From Dyadobacter psychrotolerans (GTDB lineage Bacteria > Bacteroidota > Bacteroidia > Cytophagales > Spirosomataceae): a stretch of DNA of 64,000 nucleotides. Below the pieces are notes generated by a model that was not told the DNA's origin, made no database searches, and worked only from the letters and a program-made list of their open reading frames with translations. Both the position numbers and the translations under genes were made by a program. Below are positions 27,973 to 37,803 of the stretch, in pieces; the first letter of the stretch is position 1, and every line of letters starts with the position of its first letter. The DNA lies in NCBI RefSeq assembly GCF_004349265.1, contig NZ_SMFL01000004.1:95150-159149 (forward strand). Direction: 5' to 3'.

Positions 27973-28095
27973 ATGAAATTGTTAAATCAGCATTTCACGA
28001 AAGTAGTTTTACCAACATTTACAGAATTTTGTGACGGTTCTGCTGGTGGTCGTTTGCTGTATAATAATGGCTCCGCGGCCAGGGGTTGTTGTTAA
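27973..28095 (+). CDS. Possible 40-residue leader peptide ending Gly-Cys-Cys
   Basis: ATG at 27973; the peptide begins MKLLNQHFTKVVLPTF and ends LLYNNGSAARGCC. It is 51 bp upstream of susC, on the same strand and just after the promoter-like element. No family recognised. It may be a real small peptide, a leader ORF or chance. Confidence 0.3.
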   Translation: MKLLNQHFTKVVLPTFTEFCDGSAGGRLLYNNGSAARGCC

Positions 28096-28146
28096 TTGCC
28101 TATTTATTCACTTCAATTTATTTTCACATAAAACACATCTACACGT

Positions 28147-31100
28147 ATGCATTGCTGTAAAAACAAGGTTTCTTCCTTGGGGAGTGCCTTACAAAGCTCG
28201 CTGGCTCAGCTTGCGTTAATCGCCCTGGTGGGCGCTGCAAGCTTGGCTGAAACTCCGGAGAAGTCCGGAATTTTGACTTCACCGGCCAAATCCTCCATAA
28301 ACTCATTCGATTCCCAGCCGGATCAACTAATAACCGGTAAAGTGACTGACGCTGCCACGCCGACAGGACTACCAGGAGTAAACGTTGTAATTAAGGGAAG
28401 TCAGACAGGAACCGTAACTGATGCCAACGGTAACTATAGTCTGAGCGTTCCGGATGCTGGCGCGGTATTGGTATTCTCATACGTTGGCTATCTTAGCCAG
28501 GAAATTCAAACCGGGTCAAAAAGCAATATCAGTGTACAACTAATAGCAGATTCAAAATCTCTTAGTGAGGTGGTAGTGGTTGGTTACGGAACACAAAAGC
28601 GGGTTAACCTAACCGGCGCGGTCGACCAGGTCGGTCAGGAAGTATTTCAAAACAGACCCATTCCTAATATCGCACAGGGGCTGGTCGGCGCGGTGCCCAA
28701 CCTGAACTTAAGAATGCTTGACGGAAAACCCACGCAATCCCCAAGCTTCAATATCCGTGGAACGACTTCGATCGGGCAGGGTGGAAATGCATTGGTGCTC
28801 ATCGACGGTGTTGAGGCGGATCCGCGTTTTTTAAATCCAAATGATATAGAAAGCATATCAGTGCTTAAAGATGCCGCATCAGCTTCAATTTATGGTGCAA
28901 GGGCTGCATTCGGAGTCGTGCTGATTACAACCAAAACTCCCAAAGAGGGGAAAGTAGCCATTTCTTATTCTGCAAATTATTCCATAAAATCACCGACCGA
29001 AGTCCCGGATAACATTACGGATTCTTATCCATGGGCGCAAGGTTTCAGCGATGCCTGGTCGCGTTGGAATGACAACGGAAGTACGCCAACGGCCATTAAT
29101 AAAACCATTAGCTTTTCGCCTGCCTACCTCGCTGAGATAAAAAGAAGATGGGAGGATCCGTCACTGCCCAGGGTAGAGGTAAATCCGTCGACTGGTGAAT
29201 ATCAGTACTACTACAGCACGGATTGGTATAAAGAATTATATAAGGAGCGTTTTAGTGCCCAGGATCATAATTTATCACTTTCAGGAGGCAGTGACAAAGC
29301 TACATTTTATCTCAGCGGTCGTTATAACGGACAGAGCGGTCTGTTTCGCTACAATACCGACGATTACCAGATGTACAACTTACGTGCAAAGGGAAGTATA
29401 CAGGTAGCTCCATGGCTAAGAATCGACAACAACACCGAATATTCTACCCAAAAATATCATCAACCCCTGAACGTAGGTGAGGGAAGCGGAATTTATCGAA
29501 ACATCGCTGATGAAGGACATCCATTGGCACCGTTGCTAAACCCGGACGGAACCCTGTCTTTCTCCGCAGCTTACACCGTCGGCGATTATTACATTGGCCG
29601 CAATGGAATTGATAATACGCAGCGTTTTTTGAAAAATAAGATATCGGCAAAGTCAGAATTCTTTGATAAAGCGCTTTCCGTACGTGCTGACCTTACTTTT
29701 CAAAGCACCGATATTGGAACCCAGCAAAACCGCGTGCAGGTGCCTTACAGCCGGGCTAAGGGCGTTCTTGGCTATACGGGTACAAATACAAATGATATTC
29801 TGGAAAGGAAAAGAACGACCAATTATCTGGCTACGAACTTTTATGCTGATTATACCAAATCGTTTAATAACATCCATAATTTCTCTTTATTAGCCGGATT
29901 TAACTACGAACAATCAGTTTATAGTAACCTTTCTGCTCAGCGTAACGGAATTGTTTATGCAGGTGCTGACGACATCAATCTGGCATTAGGCCAGAGTATT
30001 GTAACCAGCGGAGGCTATCAGAAATGGGCCATCGCCGGAGGTTTCTTCCGTGTAAATTATAATTTCCGCGAACGTTATCTATTGGAAGTAAACGGGCGCT
30101 ATGATGGTTCCTCTAAATTTCCAACTACACAGCAGTGGGCATTTTTTCCTTCTGTTTCCGCCGGATGGCGAATTTCCGAGGAAGGATTCTGGAAGGTTAA
30201 TCCCAAAGTGCTCTCGAATGTAAAACTGCGCGGGTCGTACGGCTCGCTGGGAAATGGTAATATAGATCCTTATTCTTTTTATGAAAAGTTCGGGATCTCA
30301 CAATCAGGCCGTGTTATCAATGGCATACGTCCGCAGGTAACCCGCCAGCCAGGCGTAGTTCCGCAAGGGCTGACCTGGGAAACTTCTACAACCGGCAACG
30401 TGGGTCTTGAGTTCAGTTCGCTCAACAAACGACTGAGTTTTGTCGGGGATATGTATCGCCGCTGGACATCCGATATGTTTACTGTCGGGCCTACTGTTCC
30501 TGCAATTTTTGGTACAACAGTGCCAAAAGGCAATTATGCTGATTTGAAAACCAGTGGCTGGGAGCTGTCTTTAAACTGGTCTGATCATTTCACAATGGCC
30601 TCACGTCCTTTTAACTACAGCGCTCGCTTTACGCTTGCGGATTCCAAAGCCATTATCACCAAATACAACAATCCTGATAAAAATCTAACAGATTACTATG
30701 AAGGTCAGCAGGTAGGTGAAATTTGGGGCTACCGCGTAGAAGGCCTTTTCAAATCTCAGGCTGAGATTGCCGATTCGCCTTCACAAAGTAATATTCCCAG
30801 CACCAATACGAGAAAATCATACGTGGGCGATCTAAAATTTAGAAACCTCGACGGGGACAATGTGATTTACCAGGGGTTAAACCGGGTAGGTAATTCGGGA
30901 GATAAAACCATTATCGGTAACTCTGAGCCCCGCTACACCTATGGTCTGAACCTCTCGGGGGACTGGAGCGGGTTTTTTCTGGCCGGTTTTTTTCAGGGTG
31001 TTATGAAGCAAAACTGGTATCCCTCCGCAGAAGCACGTTTTTGGGGACAATATAACCGCCCGTACAATGCGTATCCGAGATGGCAGCAGGATAATATGTT

Positions 31101-31470
31101 CCGTGAGGAACTTGGCAATTTCGATGCCTATCTGCCTCGTCTGGTTGGATACATTGCTCAAAGCAATCGTGCACTGCATGTTGCCAACGACCGGTATTTG
31201 CAAAATGCGGGTTATATCCGCCTGAGAAGTCTGCAAATTGGATATACGATTCCAAACCGAATTGTTTCTAAAATCCATGCACGCGATCTGAAAGTGTATT
31301 TGTCGGGGGAAAACCTTTGGACCTGGTCGCCGATGTATAAGTGGACACGCGATACGGATGTAACCAGTATTTTCGGTTCTGACCGCGATTTAAGCGGCGG
31401 AACAAGCGGAGACGGATATAACTATCCTATGCTGAAAGCAGTTTCAGTAGGTCTTACCCTTAACTTTTGA
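28147..31470 (+). CDS. SusC/RagA family TonB-linked outer-membrane transporter (second locus)
   Basis: 1107 residues. Weakly hydrophobic signal (AQLALIALVGAASLA), CarboxypepD_reg-like domain (LITGKVTDAATPTGLPGVNV...TVTDANGNYSLSVP), linker SEVVVVGYGTQKR, plug (NALVLIDGVEADPR, IESISVLKDAASASIYGARA) and barrel ending SVGLTLNF. The long N-terminus with Cys-Cys (MHCCKNK) is unusual; a later start is possible. Its stop overlaps the TTG that precedes susD, so the pair is coupled. Substrate unknown; no sensor or catabolic enzyme lies beside it. Confidence 0.92.
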   Translation: MHCCKNKVSSLGSALQSSLAQLALIALVGAASLAETPEKSGILTSPAKSSINSFDSQPDQLITGKVTDAATPTGLPGVNVVIKGSQTGTVTDANGNYSLSVPDAGAVLVFSYVGYLSQEIQTGSKSNISVQLIADSKSLSEVVVVGYGTQKRVNLTGAVDQVGQEVFQNRPIPNIAQGLVGAVPNLNLRMLDGKPTQSPSFNIRGTTSIGQGGNALVLIDGVEADPRFLNPNDIESISVLKDAASASIYGARAAFGVVLITTKTPKEGKVAISYSANYSIKSPTEVPDNITDSYPWAQGFSDAWSRWNDNGSTPTAINKTISFSPAYLAEIKRRWEDPSLPRVEVNPSTGEYQYYYSTDWYKELYKERFSAQDHNLSLSGGSDKATFYLSGRYNGQSGLFRYNTDDYQMYNLRAKGSIQVAPWLRIDNNTEYSTQKYHQPLNVGEGSGIYRNIADEGHPLAPLLNPDGTLSFSAAYTVGDYYIGRNGIDNTQRFLKNKISAKSEFFDKALSVRADLTFQSTDIGTQQNRVQVPYSRAKGVLGYTGTNTNDILERKRTTNYLATNFYADYTKSFNNIHNFSLLAGFNYEQSVYSNLSAQRNGIVYAGADDINLALGQSIVTSGGYQKWAIAGGFFRVNYNFRERYLLEVNGRYDGSSKFPTTQQWAFFPSVSAGWRISEEGFWKVNPKVLSNVKLRGSYGSLGNGNIDPYSFYEKFGISQSGRVINGIRPQVTRQPGVVPQGLTWETSTTGNVGLEFSSLNKRLSFVGDMYRRWTSDMFTVGPTVPAIFGTTVPKGNYADLKTSGWELSLNWSDHFTMASRPFNYSARFTLADSKAIITKYNNPDKNLTDYYEGQQVGEIWGYRVEGLFKSQAEIADSPSQSNIPSTNTRKSYVGDLKFRNLDGDNVIYQGLNRVGNSGDKTIIGNSEPRYTYGLNLSGDWSGFFLAGFFQGVMKQNWYPSAEARFWGQYNRPYNAYPRWQQDNMFREELGNFDAYLPRLVGYIAQSNRALHVANDRYLQNAGYIRLRSLQIGYTIPNRIVSKIHARDLKVYLSGENLWTWSPMYKWTRDTDVTSIFGSDRDLSGGTSGDGYNYPMLKAVSVGLTLNF

Positions 31471-31475
31471 TTCTG

Positions 31476-33248
31476 ATGAAAACTAAAAATATATACAACT
31501 ATACGCTGGCCTTGTTGTTAGTATGCGGTGTCAGCTCCTGTGATTTAAACGAAGTACCGGTAGACACCGCGACCAATGAAGCTGTATTCGGATCGGAAAG
31601 CGGTTTGGATCTGTATGTTAACTCATTTTACGATTTGCTTCCCGGTACTGATGTGGGTGTGTTTCAGGACGACGACATTTCAGACCTGGTTGCGCGCAAC
31701 GGGGTCGATAACTATCTGGCACCGAATGCACTTAGCCCGGTTACCAGTTCAGGATGGTCATGGGCTGATCTTAGAAACATCAATTATTTTATCGAAAATG
31801 CAGAAAAGAGTCAGGTGATCACCAAAACGCACTATTTGGGAGTTGCCCGCTTTTTTCGCGCCTTGTTTTATTTTGACAAAGTAAAACGCTTCGGAGATGT
31901 GCCGTGGATTGACAAAACGATCGATGTAAATGATCAGACAACACTGTACGGCCCGAGGACAAACCGGTTTGAAGTAATGGAAAACGTACTTGCGGACTTG
32001 AATTATGCCATTGCAAACATTACGCTAACCTCTGATCCAAGTGTTACGAGAATCACTAAAAATGTAGCACGTGCATACAAGACGCGCATTTGTCTTTTTG
32101 AAGCGTCGTTCCGAAAGTATCATACTCAATACAACAAACAGTCGACGGCCAATACCTGGTATGAGGAAGTGGTAAAAGAAGCAAACAGCATCACCGGCTT
32201 TACATTGCATGAGGGGCCATCGCTGGAACGGGCTTATAGGGACATGTTCATTGCCAAAACAGCTTTCACCGATGAGACTATACTTTCAGTAGCGCTGAGC
32301 GCGAGTTTACAGGTTTTCAGCTCAGCTAACCGCCGCTTTATTAGTCCGACCTATGGTAACCGACCGAGTTTAACCCGCCGTTTTATTAATACTTACCTGA
32401 ATCTGGACGGCACGCCATTTACCAGCAAGGCTGGTTATCAAACAACGCCTTTTGTCGAGGAGGTCAAAAACCGTGATTTGCGTCTAAAACAAACCATCCG
32501 TGTTGGTGATTATAAAAGGACGGAAAATGGTATTCCGGTTGCTTCTCCGCCAAATTTTACCCAGACTTATACCGGCTACCAACCCATCAAGTGGAGCTAT
32601 GATGAGCGCTTCCCTTATGATGATGAGAGCCGTAATGACAATGCGCACATTATTATGCGTTGGGCAGAAGTGCTGCTCAATAAAGCTGAGGCGCTTGCAG
32701 AACTTGGTAAAATGACAACAACTGATTGGGCCTCAACAATAGGTGCGCTGCGTAAAAGAGCAGGTATTACGGGTGCAACGCTGACAACTCTGCCAACTGT
32801 AGCCGATCCATATATGATCAGTTTTTTGGGAGGTAAATTCTCAAACCCGATCCTGCTGGAAGTACTCCGTGAAAGAGGTATTGAAATGATCTTTGAGGGA
32901 CTTCGCACGGATGATCTCAAAAGATGGAAGCTTGGAGAGCTTTTTCAGACAGCGCCAATGAATGGGATGTATGTTCCTGCTTTGGGCGAGTATGATTTGA
33001 ATGGGGATGGAACCAAAGATGTTTATTTTTACCAGGGTACCAAGCCAGCCTCAACAACACCGGGAATAGCCTTTGTTGATGTGACGCCTTCCACAGCAGT
33101 GGGAAGGTTGCAACTTTCAAACGGGACTTCCGGTGAGGTGGTCTGGAATCCGGGGCAAAGGGAATGGGCTGATAAAAAATACCTTTACCCCATACCAGAA
33201 ACGGATCGCACCCGAAATCCGCAGTTAGGACAAAACCCTGGCTGGTAA
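31476..33248 (+). CDS. RagB/SusD family lipoprotein (second locus)
   Basis: 590 residues from the ATG at 31476 (MKTKNIYNYTLALLLVCGVS); a TTG at 31467 would add three residues but overlaps the susC stop. Lipobox VSSC, then DLNEVPVDTATNEAVF as in SusD proteins. C-terminal signature: IIMRWAEVLLNKAEALAELGK, ERGIEMIFEGLRTDDLKRWK and final 'GQNPGW'. It binds ligand on the surface for the upstream SusC. Last gene of the operon; a terminator follows. Confidence 0.92.
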   Translation: MKTKNIYNYTLALLLVCGVSSCDLNEVPVDTATNEAVFGSESGLDLYVNSFYDLLPGTDVGVFQDDDISDLVARNGVDNYLAPNALSPVTSSGWSWADLRNINYFIENAEKSQVITKTHYLGVARFFRALFYFDKVKRFGDVPWIDKTIDVNDQTTLYGPRTNRFEVMENVLADLNYAIANITLTSDPSVTRITKNVARAYKTRICLFEASFRKYHTQYNKQSTANTWYEEVVKEANSITGFTLHEGPSLERAYRDMFIAKTAFTDETILSVALSASLQVFSSANRRFISPTYGNRPSLTRRFINTYLNLDGTPFTSKAGYQTTPFVEEVKNRDLRLKQTIRVGDYKRTENGIPVASPPNFTQTYTGYQPIKWSYDERFPYDDESRNDNAHIIMRWAEVLLNKAEALAELGKMTTTDWASTIGALRKRAGITGATLTTLPTVADPYMISFLGGKFSNPILLEVLRERGIEMIFEGLRTDDLKRWKLGELFQTAPMNGMYVPALGEYDLNGDGTKDVYFYQGTKPASTTPGIAFVDVTPSTAVGRLQLSNGTSGEVVWNPGQREWADKKYLYPIPETDRTRNPQLGQNPGW

Positions 33249-33289
33249 TTTGTTGTCAGATCATCAGCATCAGTAACGGGCATGTTTTT

Positions 33290-33314
33290 ACAGCAAGCTC
33301 GTTGCTGTTTTTTA
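33290..33314 (+). terminator. Terminator of the second susCD operon
   Basis: ACAGCAA-gctcg-TTGCTGT followed by TTTTT: 7-bp stem, T-run, 42 bp after the susD stop. Confidence 0.7.
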
Positions 33315-33514
33315 TGATTAATCGGTGAACTTCTGAAATTTGAGACGAGCTCGGTTAGAAGATTTGATTTCGTGACTCAAAGCGGGTGGCATCAGTTTGC
33401 GAGGGCAAAAAGTCTGCCATTTTGGATACTGCCACGAATTAATTTTTTATAGTTGCAGATCCTTTTAAAAATGAGCAGCTTAAGTAAAATTTACATTACA
33501 ATAGTTTTAATAAT

Positions 33515-34210
33515 ATGTCTTCAGATGAATACAAATGGTCTGTTGAAATCGTAAGAAGCAGGCATGCTTACCTGAATCTCACCTTCGGTCAGGCAGAGCA
33601 AATCCTTCTTTACGAACAGGAATATTCAGTGTTGACCAGCTCATCTCTTTCGGTCTGGGAGGAATCTGATTACGAATCTTATGTTTATCATCGCATACTT
33701 GATTCCGAGCAGTTTACCCGCTATGAGGATGCGAGAAACCAGCATTTGGAAAGCTATTCCCTGGACCTTGCCGAGCAGGGTCGGTTCGGAGTTAATGATC
33801 TAAACAGTGTTCAGGATCTTCTAAAATTCCTCAACGAGGTTTTTCTTCCCGGATTTTTCGAAGATCCGGATTGTTTGCCTTTTGGCTGGCTGGACGGCGA
33901 ACAGGCGAAAATTGAATTTCTACGGGCAGAATATCAAAGGTTCTTGTTCAATGAAAAGAAACAGATGATAGCGGATCATTTCCGGCATTACCGGACCTAC
34001 AAGCCTACAAGCCTAAAAGCCTGGAAGCATCTTTACTCAGACACAAACAATTCTGTATTTGGCCAAATGTTGCCTCCTTTATCTTTAAAATGGATGAGGC
34101 TACAAAAGGAGTTTTTGGATTTTTACAGTACCGAATCAGGTTTTTTCAGCAGGAGAAAAATATATTCCTCAATGAGCGTTTTGAACAACTTAAAAACTTT
34201 AATGAGATGA
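33515..34210 (+). CDS. Hypothetical protein, probably cut short by a frameshift
   Basis: 231 residues, soluble, rich in Glu, Tyr and Arg (MSSDEYKWSVEIVRSRHAYL...); I do not recognise the family. After residue about 210 (...FYSTESGFF) the frame turns into a basic tail SRRKIYSSMSVLNN. The overlapping +1 frame continues instead with a regular amphipathic stretch to 34338. The switch point is a run of six T at 34141-34146, so one missing T would explain it. The intact protein would be about 274 residues. Confidence 0.6.
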   Translation: MSSDEYKWSVEIVRSRHAYLNLTFGQAEQILLYEQEYSVLTSSSLSVWEESDYESYVYHRILDSEQFTRYEDARNQHLESYSLDLAEQGRFGVNDLNSVQDLLKFLNEVFLPGFFEDPDCLPFGWLDGEQAKIEFLRAEYQRFLFNEKKQMIADHFRHYRTYKPTSLKAWKHLYSDTNNSVFGQMLPPLSLKWMRLQKEFLDFYSTESGFFSRRKIYSSMSVLNNLKTLMR

Positions 34211-34338
34211 ATATGAAAAGACACTATCCGGATACCGATAACGTCAATGTCTGGGAAAAAATGGCCTTGTCCGATGAGCAGCAACAGCAGCGGACCCTGG
34301 TGTTACTACTGTTGAAAGAGGATGGCTACATTTACTAA
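34090..34338 (+). other. Probable displaced C-terminal part of the preceding hypothetical protein
   Basis: Open frame overlapping the previous gene by 121 bp. The part after the T6 run reads QQEKNIFLNERFEQLKNF, then MKRHYPDTDNVNVWEKMALS and LVLLLLKEDGYIY, which looks like genuine protein. Adding one T at 34141-34146 joins it to the upstream frame. An independent gene starting at 34090 or 34207 is the alternative. Confidence 0.45.
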
Positions 34339-34438
34339 CAAATAACTGAACCGTACAGACAAGTTATTTGAGCTGTACAGGAAATGGGTTCGGCAAAGCA
34401 ACAGCAACCTTTGTATCGTAACATCATAAACATAACAG

Positions 34439-35410
34439 ATGACGAGGATACCAAAAATAAAACTGGGCAATCATGGCCCGCTCGTTTCTAAACTGGGATT
34501 AGGCTGCATGCGTATGTCTTCGGTTTGGGGAGGACCAACCAATGACGAGACAGAAAGTGTGGCTACCATTCAAATGGCACTCGACAACGGTATTGATTTT
34601 TTGAATACCGGTGATTTTTATGGAAGCGGACACAACGAGCTGCTCGTTGGAAAGGCAGTTAAAGGGAGGCGGGACGACGCTTTTATTAGCGTTAAATTTG
34701 GAGCGATTTTTTACAATGGGCAATGGATCGGAATGGACCTTCGGCCGGTTGCAATCAAGAATTTCATTAATTACTCTTTGGTGCGGCTTGGAGTTGACAC
34801 CATTGATCTTTATCAACCAAGCAGGCTGGATGGCAGTGTTCCGTTGGAGGACGTAATCGGAACCGTCGCGGATCTTATTAAAGAAGGTAAGGTACGGTAT
34901 CTGGGCGTTTCTGAAATAACAGCTGACCAACTGCGCGCAGCAAATAGTATTCACCCGGTAGCAGCTTTGGAGATAGGTTACTCACTGGCCGACCGGCAGA
35001 TAGAAAGTGATCTGCTTGTAGCAGCCAGAGAGCTGGGAGTTGGTGTTGTTGCATTTGCAAATACAGCTGAGGGACTGCTGACAGGAGAAATGAAAGCTCC
35101 TCTTGCGGCGGATGATTACCACAATCATTTCTCGCGTTTTCAGGGTGATAATCTGACCATGAATCTTGAAAAAGTTGAAGTGTTGAAAAACCTGGCAAAA
35201 GAAAAAGGGTACACGACTGCTCAGCTGGCTATTGCCTGGGTAAACGCGCAGGGCGGGTATATCATGCCGCTGGTAAGCATGAGCCGCCGGTCGCGTTTGC
35301 CTGAAAATATGCAGGCAATGGATATCCGGTTTACCGATCATGAGATGAACATGCTTAACACCCATTTCGCACAGGGAGCGATACTTGGCAGTACGTATCT
35401 TCAGCGTTAA
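34439..35410 (+). CDS. Aldo/keto reductase family protein with altered catalytic His
   Basis: 323 residues, TIM-barrel AKR: LGLGCMRMSSVWGG, then Asp59 and Tyr61 in NTGDFYGSG, Lys86 in ISVKFG, and GKVRYLGVSEI. The usual catalytic His (YQ-H-R-D) is Ser128 here (LYQPSRLDG). The NADPH-reducing family normally acts on sugar aldehydes, ketones or similar. Loss of His would weaken carbonyl reduction; some homologues have Ala or Ser here, so a specialised activity is possible. The AraC gene 42 bp downstream may regulate it. Confidence 0.87.
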   Translation: MTRIPKIKLGNHGPLVSKLGLGCMRMSSVWGGPTNDETESVATIQMALDNGIDFLNTGDFYGSGHNELLVGKAVKGRRDDAFISVKFGAIFYNGQWIGMDLRPVAIKNFINYSLVRLGVDTIDLYQPSRLDGSVPLEDVIGTVADLIKEGKVRYLGVSEITADQLRAANSIHPVAALEIGYSLADRQIESDLLVAARELGVGVVAFANTAEGLLTGEMKAPLAADDYHNHFSRFQGDNLTMNLEKVEVLKNLAKEKGYTTAQLAIAWVNAQGGYIMPLVSMSRRSRLPENMQAMDIRFTDHEMNMLNTHFAQGAILGSTYLQR

Positions 35411-35452
35411 ATGCAGACTTAAATCCTTTTGGTTTTTTAATATCTTTACCTG

Positions 35453-36265
35453 ATGACTAGTCCGACTGTAATAATTCCGGGGGTGATATTTTTCTCTTAT
35501 TACTCAACGATGAGAAAGGAGAAAGTAGCGTTTATGGAGCACAATACACTGGTTATGCAGGTTTCGGGCCATTTTACGCTGGAAACTGCCAGTGAACGGA
35601 TTTCAATGGGACGTGGTGAGATGATGCTGATACAAAAAAATCAACTGGCCACACTGACTAAAATGCCTGTGGAGGACGAAGAATACCAGACCATTGTCAT
35701 CAGTCTACAGGAAGATCTGCTTCGGAAAATTGTGTTAGAAGAGCAAATAGAAATAGGGCAAAGGTACACTGGTCCGCCCAATATTCTGATTCCTTCCAAT
35801 GATTATCTGCGTGCTTTTTTTCAGTCCGTGCTTCCCTATGTTCGTAATCCACAGGAAAAAATAATTAATTCGATGGGCATGTTAAAAGTAAAGGAGGCAG
35901 TTCATCTGCTCCTTTACACCAGGCCCGAACTGGCAGAACTATTATTTGACTTTTCAGAGCCCTACAAAATGGATCTGGAACGGTTCATGCTAAGCAACTT
36001 TCACTACAACGTTCCGGTAGAGAAATTTGCAGTGCTTACAGGAAGAAGTTTGGCTGGTTTTAAGCGCGATTTTCAAAGAATATTCGGTATGGCTCCCCGG
36101 CACTGGTTACAGGAAAAAAGACTTATCGAAGCCCGGCATCTGATAGAGAGTAAAAACAAAAAACCGTCCGCAATCTACCTCGATTTGGGATTTGAGAGCC
36201 TGTCTCATTTTTCGCATTCCTTCAAGAAAAAATTTGGTAAGGCGCCCACAGATTTGATTGTTTAG
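35453..36265 (+). CDS. AraC-family transcriptional regulator
   Basis: 270 residues: N-terminal cupin-like region (VMQVSGHFTLETASERISMGRGEMMLI) and C-terminal double helix-turn-helix (VEKFAVLTGRSLAGFKRDFQRIFGMAPRHWLQEKRL, DLGFESLSHFSHSFKKKFG). Likely senses a small molecule and controls neighbouring genes such as the aldo/keto reductase and the hydrolase that follows. Confidence 0.88.
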   Translation: MTSPTVIIPGVIFFSYYSTMRKEKVAFMEHNTLVMQVSGHFTLETASERISMGRGEMMLIQKNQLATLTKMPVEDEEYQTIVISLQEDLLRKIVLEEQIEIGQRYTGPPNILIPSNDYLRAFFQSVLPYVRNPQEKIINSMGMLKVKEAVHLLLYTRPELAELLFDFSEPYKMDLERFMLSNFHYNVPVEKFAVLTGRSLAGFKRDFQRIFGMAPRHWLQEKRLIEARHLIESKNKKPSAIYLDLGFESLSHFSHSFKKKFGKAPTDLIV

Positions 36266-36323
36266 CGTTCATATTGGTATAATTATTTGGCGTATTATAT
36301 CACAGCTATTAAAGCATTCGGAT

Positions 36324-36869
36324 ATGGCAAATCAAATTATATTCTTCCATGGTGGTGGATCAGAGCAGGATTATGAAGTGGATGAAAAACTGGTTGCTTC
36401 TTTAAAATCAGAATTGGGTCCGGATTTCCTGATTCATTATCCCTTTTTGCCCGACAATGGCACGCCCGACCTGGGAAGGCGCAAACAGATCGAAAAGGAA
36501 ATTTCAGAAAGTAAAGATGGTGTTATTCTGGTCGGTCACTCATTTGGAGCTTCCATGTTACTGGCTTGCCTTTCTGAAACTAATATTAAAAAAGAGATTG
36601 GAGGTATTTTTCTTATCGCGACACCTTTCTGGCATGGTGAAGAAGATTGGGTGGTACCATTCAAATTAAAGCCGGATTTTGCCCGACGGCTCAACGAAAA
36701 AACTCCATTGTTTTTTTATCATTGCATGGATGACCAGGAAGTTCCATCCACACAAATGAAAACCTACCAGCAGAATCTTCCCTGGGCATCTTTTCGCGAA
36801 ATTAAAGCAGGTGGCCATCAGTTTAACGATGACCTTACTGTTGTTGCGAATGACATCAAATTACTTTGA
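36324..36869 (+). CDS. Small alpha/beta-hydrolase
   Basis: 181 residues from the ATG at 36324 (MANQIIFFHGGGSEQDYEVD). HGGG oxyanion region, nucleophile elbow VGHSFGAS, acidic residue near CMDDQEVPS and His in GGHQFNDD give a full Ser-Asp-His set as in the RBBP9/YdeN-like group. The substrate is unknown. It follows the AraC gene. Confidence 0.78.
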   Translation: MANQIIFFHGGGSEQDYEVDEKLVASLKSELGPDFLIHYPFLPDNGTPDLGRRKQIEKEISESKDGVILVGHSFGASMLLACLSETNIKKEIGGIFLIATPFWHGEEDWVVPFKLKPDFARRLNEKTPLFFYHCMDDQEVPSTQMKTYQQNLPWASFREIKAGGHQFNDDLTVVANDIKLL

Positions 36870-36880
36870 CGATTTTATCC

Positions 36881-37726
36881 TCAACTTTTGATTTTTAATA
36901 TTTTGCTTTTAAAGGCGTACTTGAATATATCGGATACTGCCCAAAGTGCCATTTTTGCTTCGTCTGCGATGCTTCGCTTGCTGAATATTTTATTGCAAAA
37001 AATTTCCCCAACCGGCTTGGTGAAAAAATCCATATAATAAGAACTATCGGGATTGATTAAAAGATCGACATTTTCACGCCATTCATAACTTACATTGGTC
37101 AGGCCAAAATTCGTTCTTTGCAGAATTTTGTATCCTATCGAAGTCGTTGGTAGATAGTCCAGAAACAAATATCCAAGATCCGGGCAGGTATTAAACCCTA
37201 TTTTGCTTTTTTCATACATTACAATTTTATCATCGATTTCCAGCAGCACCCATTTGTGCGATTCTTTTGGCATAAGGTATTCCCCAATAATAGAGGGAGT
37301 TTCAATATAACCCCTTGGAGATACGCGGGTCTGCTCAGAAATGAACCTGACAGGATCTTCAACATGTTCCAATACGTGGCTGCATATTGTATAATCAAAT
37401 GAATTATCTGAAAACGGAAGATCTTCCCCTTCGGCAGCGATTAACCTTTGATTTTTTAGCACACGCACATCACCTGATCTGTGGTAATTAATATCAAGAA
37501 ACTTTTCAACCAGTACATTCGATCGGGGATGAGGATAGTTTCCAGGCCCAACTTCCAGAACTTTATAATTTCGTTTTATCGATAGATGATAACGTGATTT
37601 CGGATTGCAAACTTTCATAACGAGAGATGTTTCGAATTTTATTAAATACTCATCCTTCGAAACACCAATACAATGTTTTGGGGGGAGGACTATTGGTTGA
37701 ACCTCAGAAAAAACAATATACGGCAA
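36881..37726 (-). CDS. Class I SAM-dependent methyltransferase
   Basis: 281 residues. The SAM-binding motif is KVLEVGPGNYPHPRS, followed by FLDINYHRSGDVRV, and motif II/III FDYTICSHVLEHVEDPVRFI, a Methyltransf_11 pattern. The C-terminal 120 residues are not recognised. Convergent with the hydrolase gene, monocistronic. Substrate unknown. Confidence 0.75.
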   Translation of the reverse strand: MPYIVFSEVQPIVLPPKHCIGVSKDEYLIKFETSLVMKVCNPKSRYHLSIKRNYKVLEVGPGNYPHPRSNVLVEKFLDINYHRSGDVRVLKNQRLIAAEGEDLPFSDNSFDYTICSHVLEHVEDPVRFISEQTRVSPRGYIETPSIIGEYLMPKESHKWVLLEIDDKIVMYEKSKIGFNTCPDLGYLFLDYLPTTSIGYKILQRTNFGLTNVSYEWRENVDLLINPDSSYYMDFFTKPVGEIFCNKIFSKRSIADEAKMALWAVSDIFKYAFKSKILKIKS

Positions 37727-37803
37727 TTTAATTTCATCGTATCATCAGTCGTGCAAAAAACAAGTGAACTTTTCGGTAACCATAATGAGGATTGAAGGTT
37801 ACA

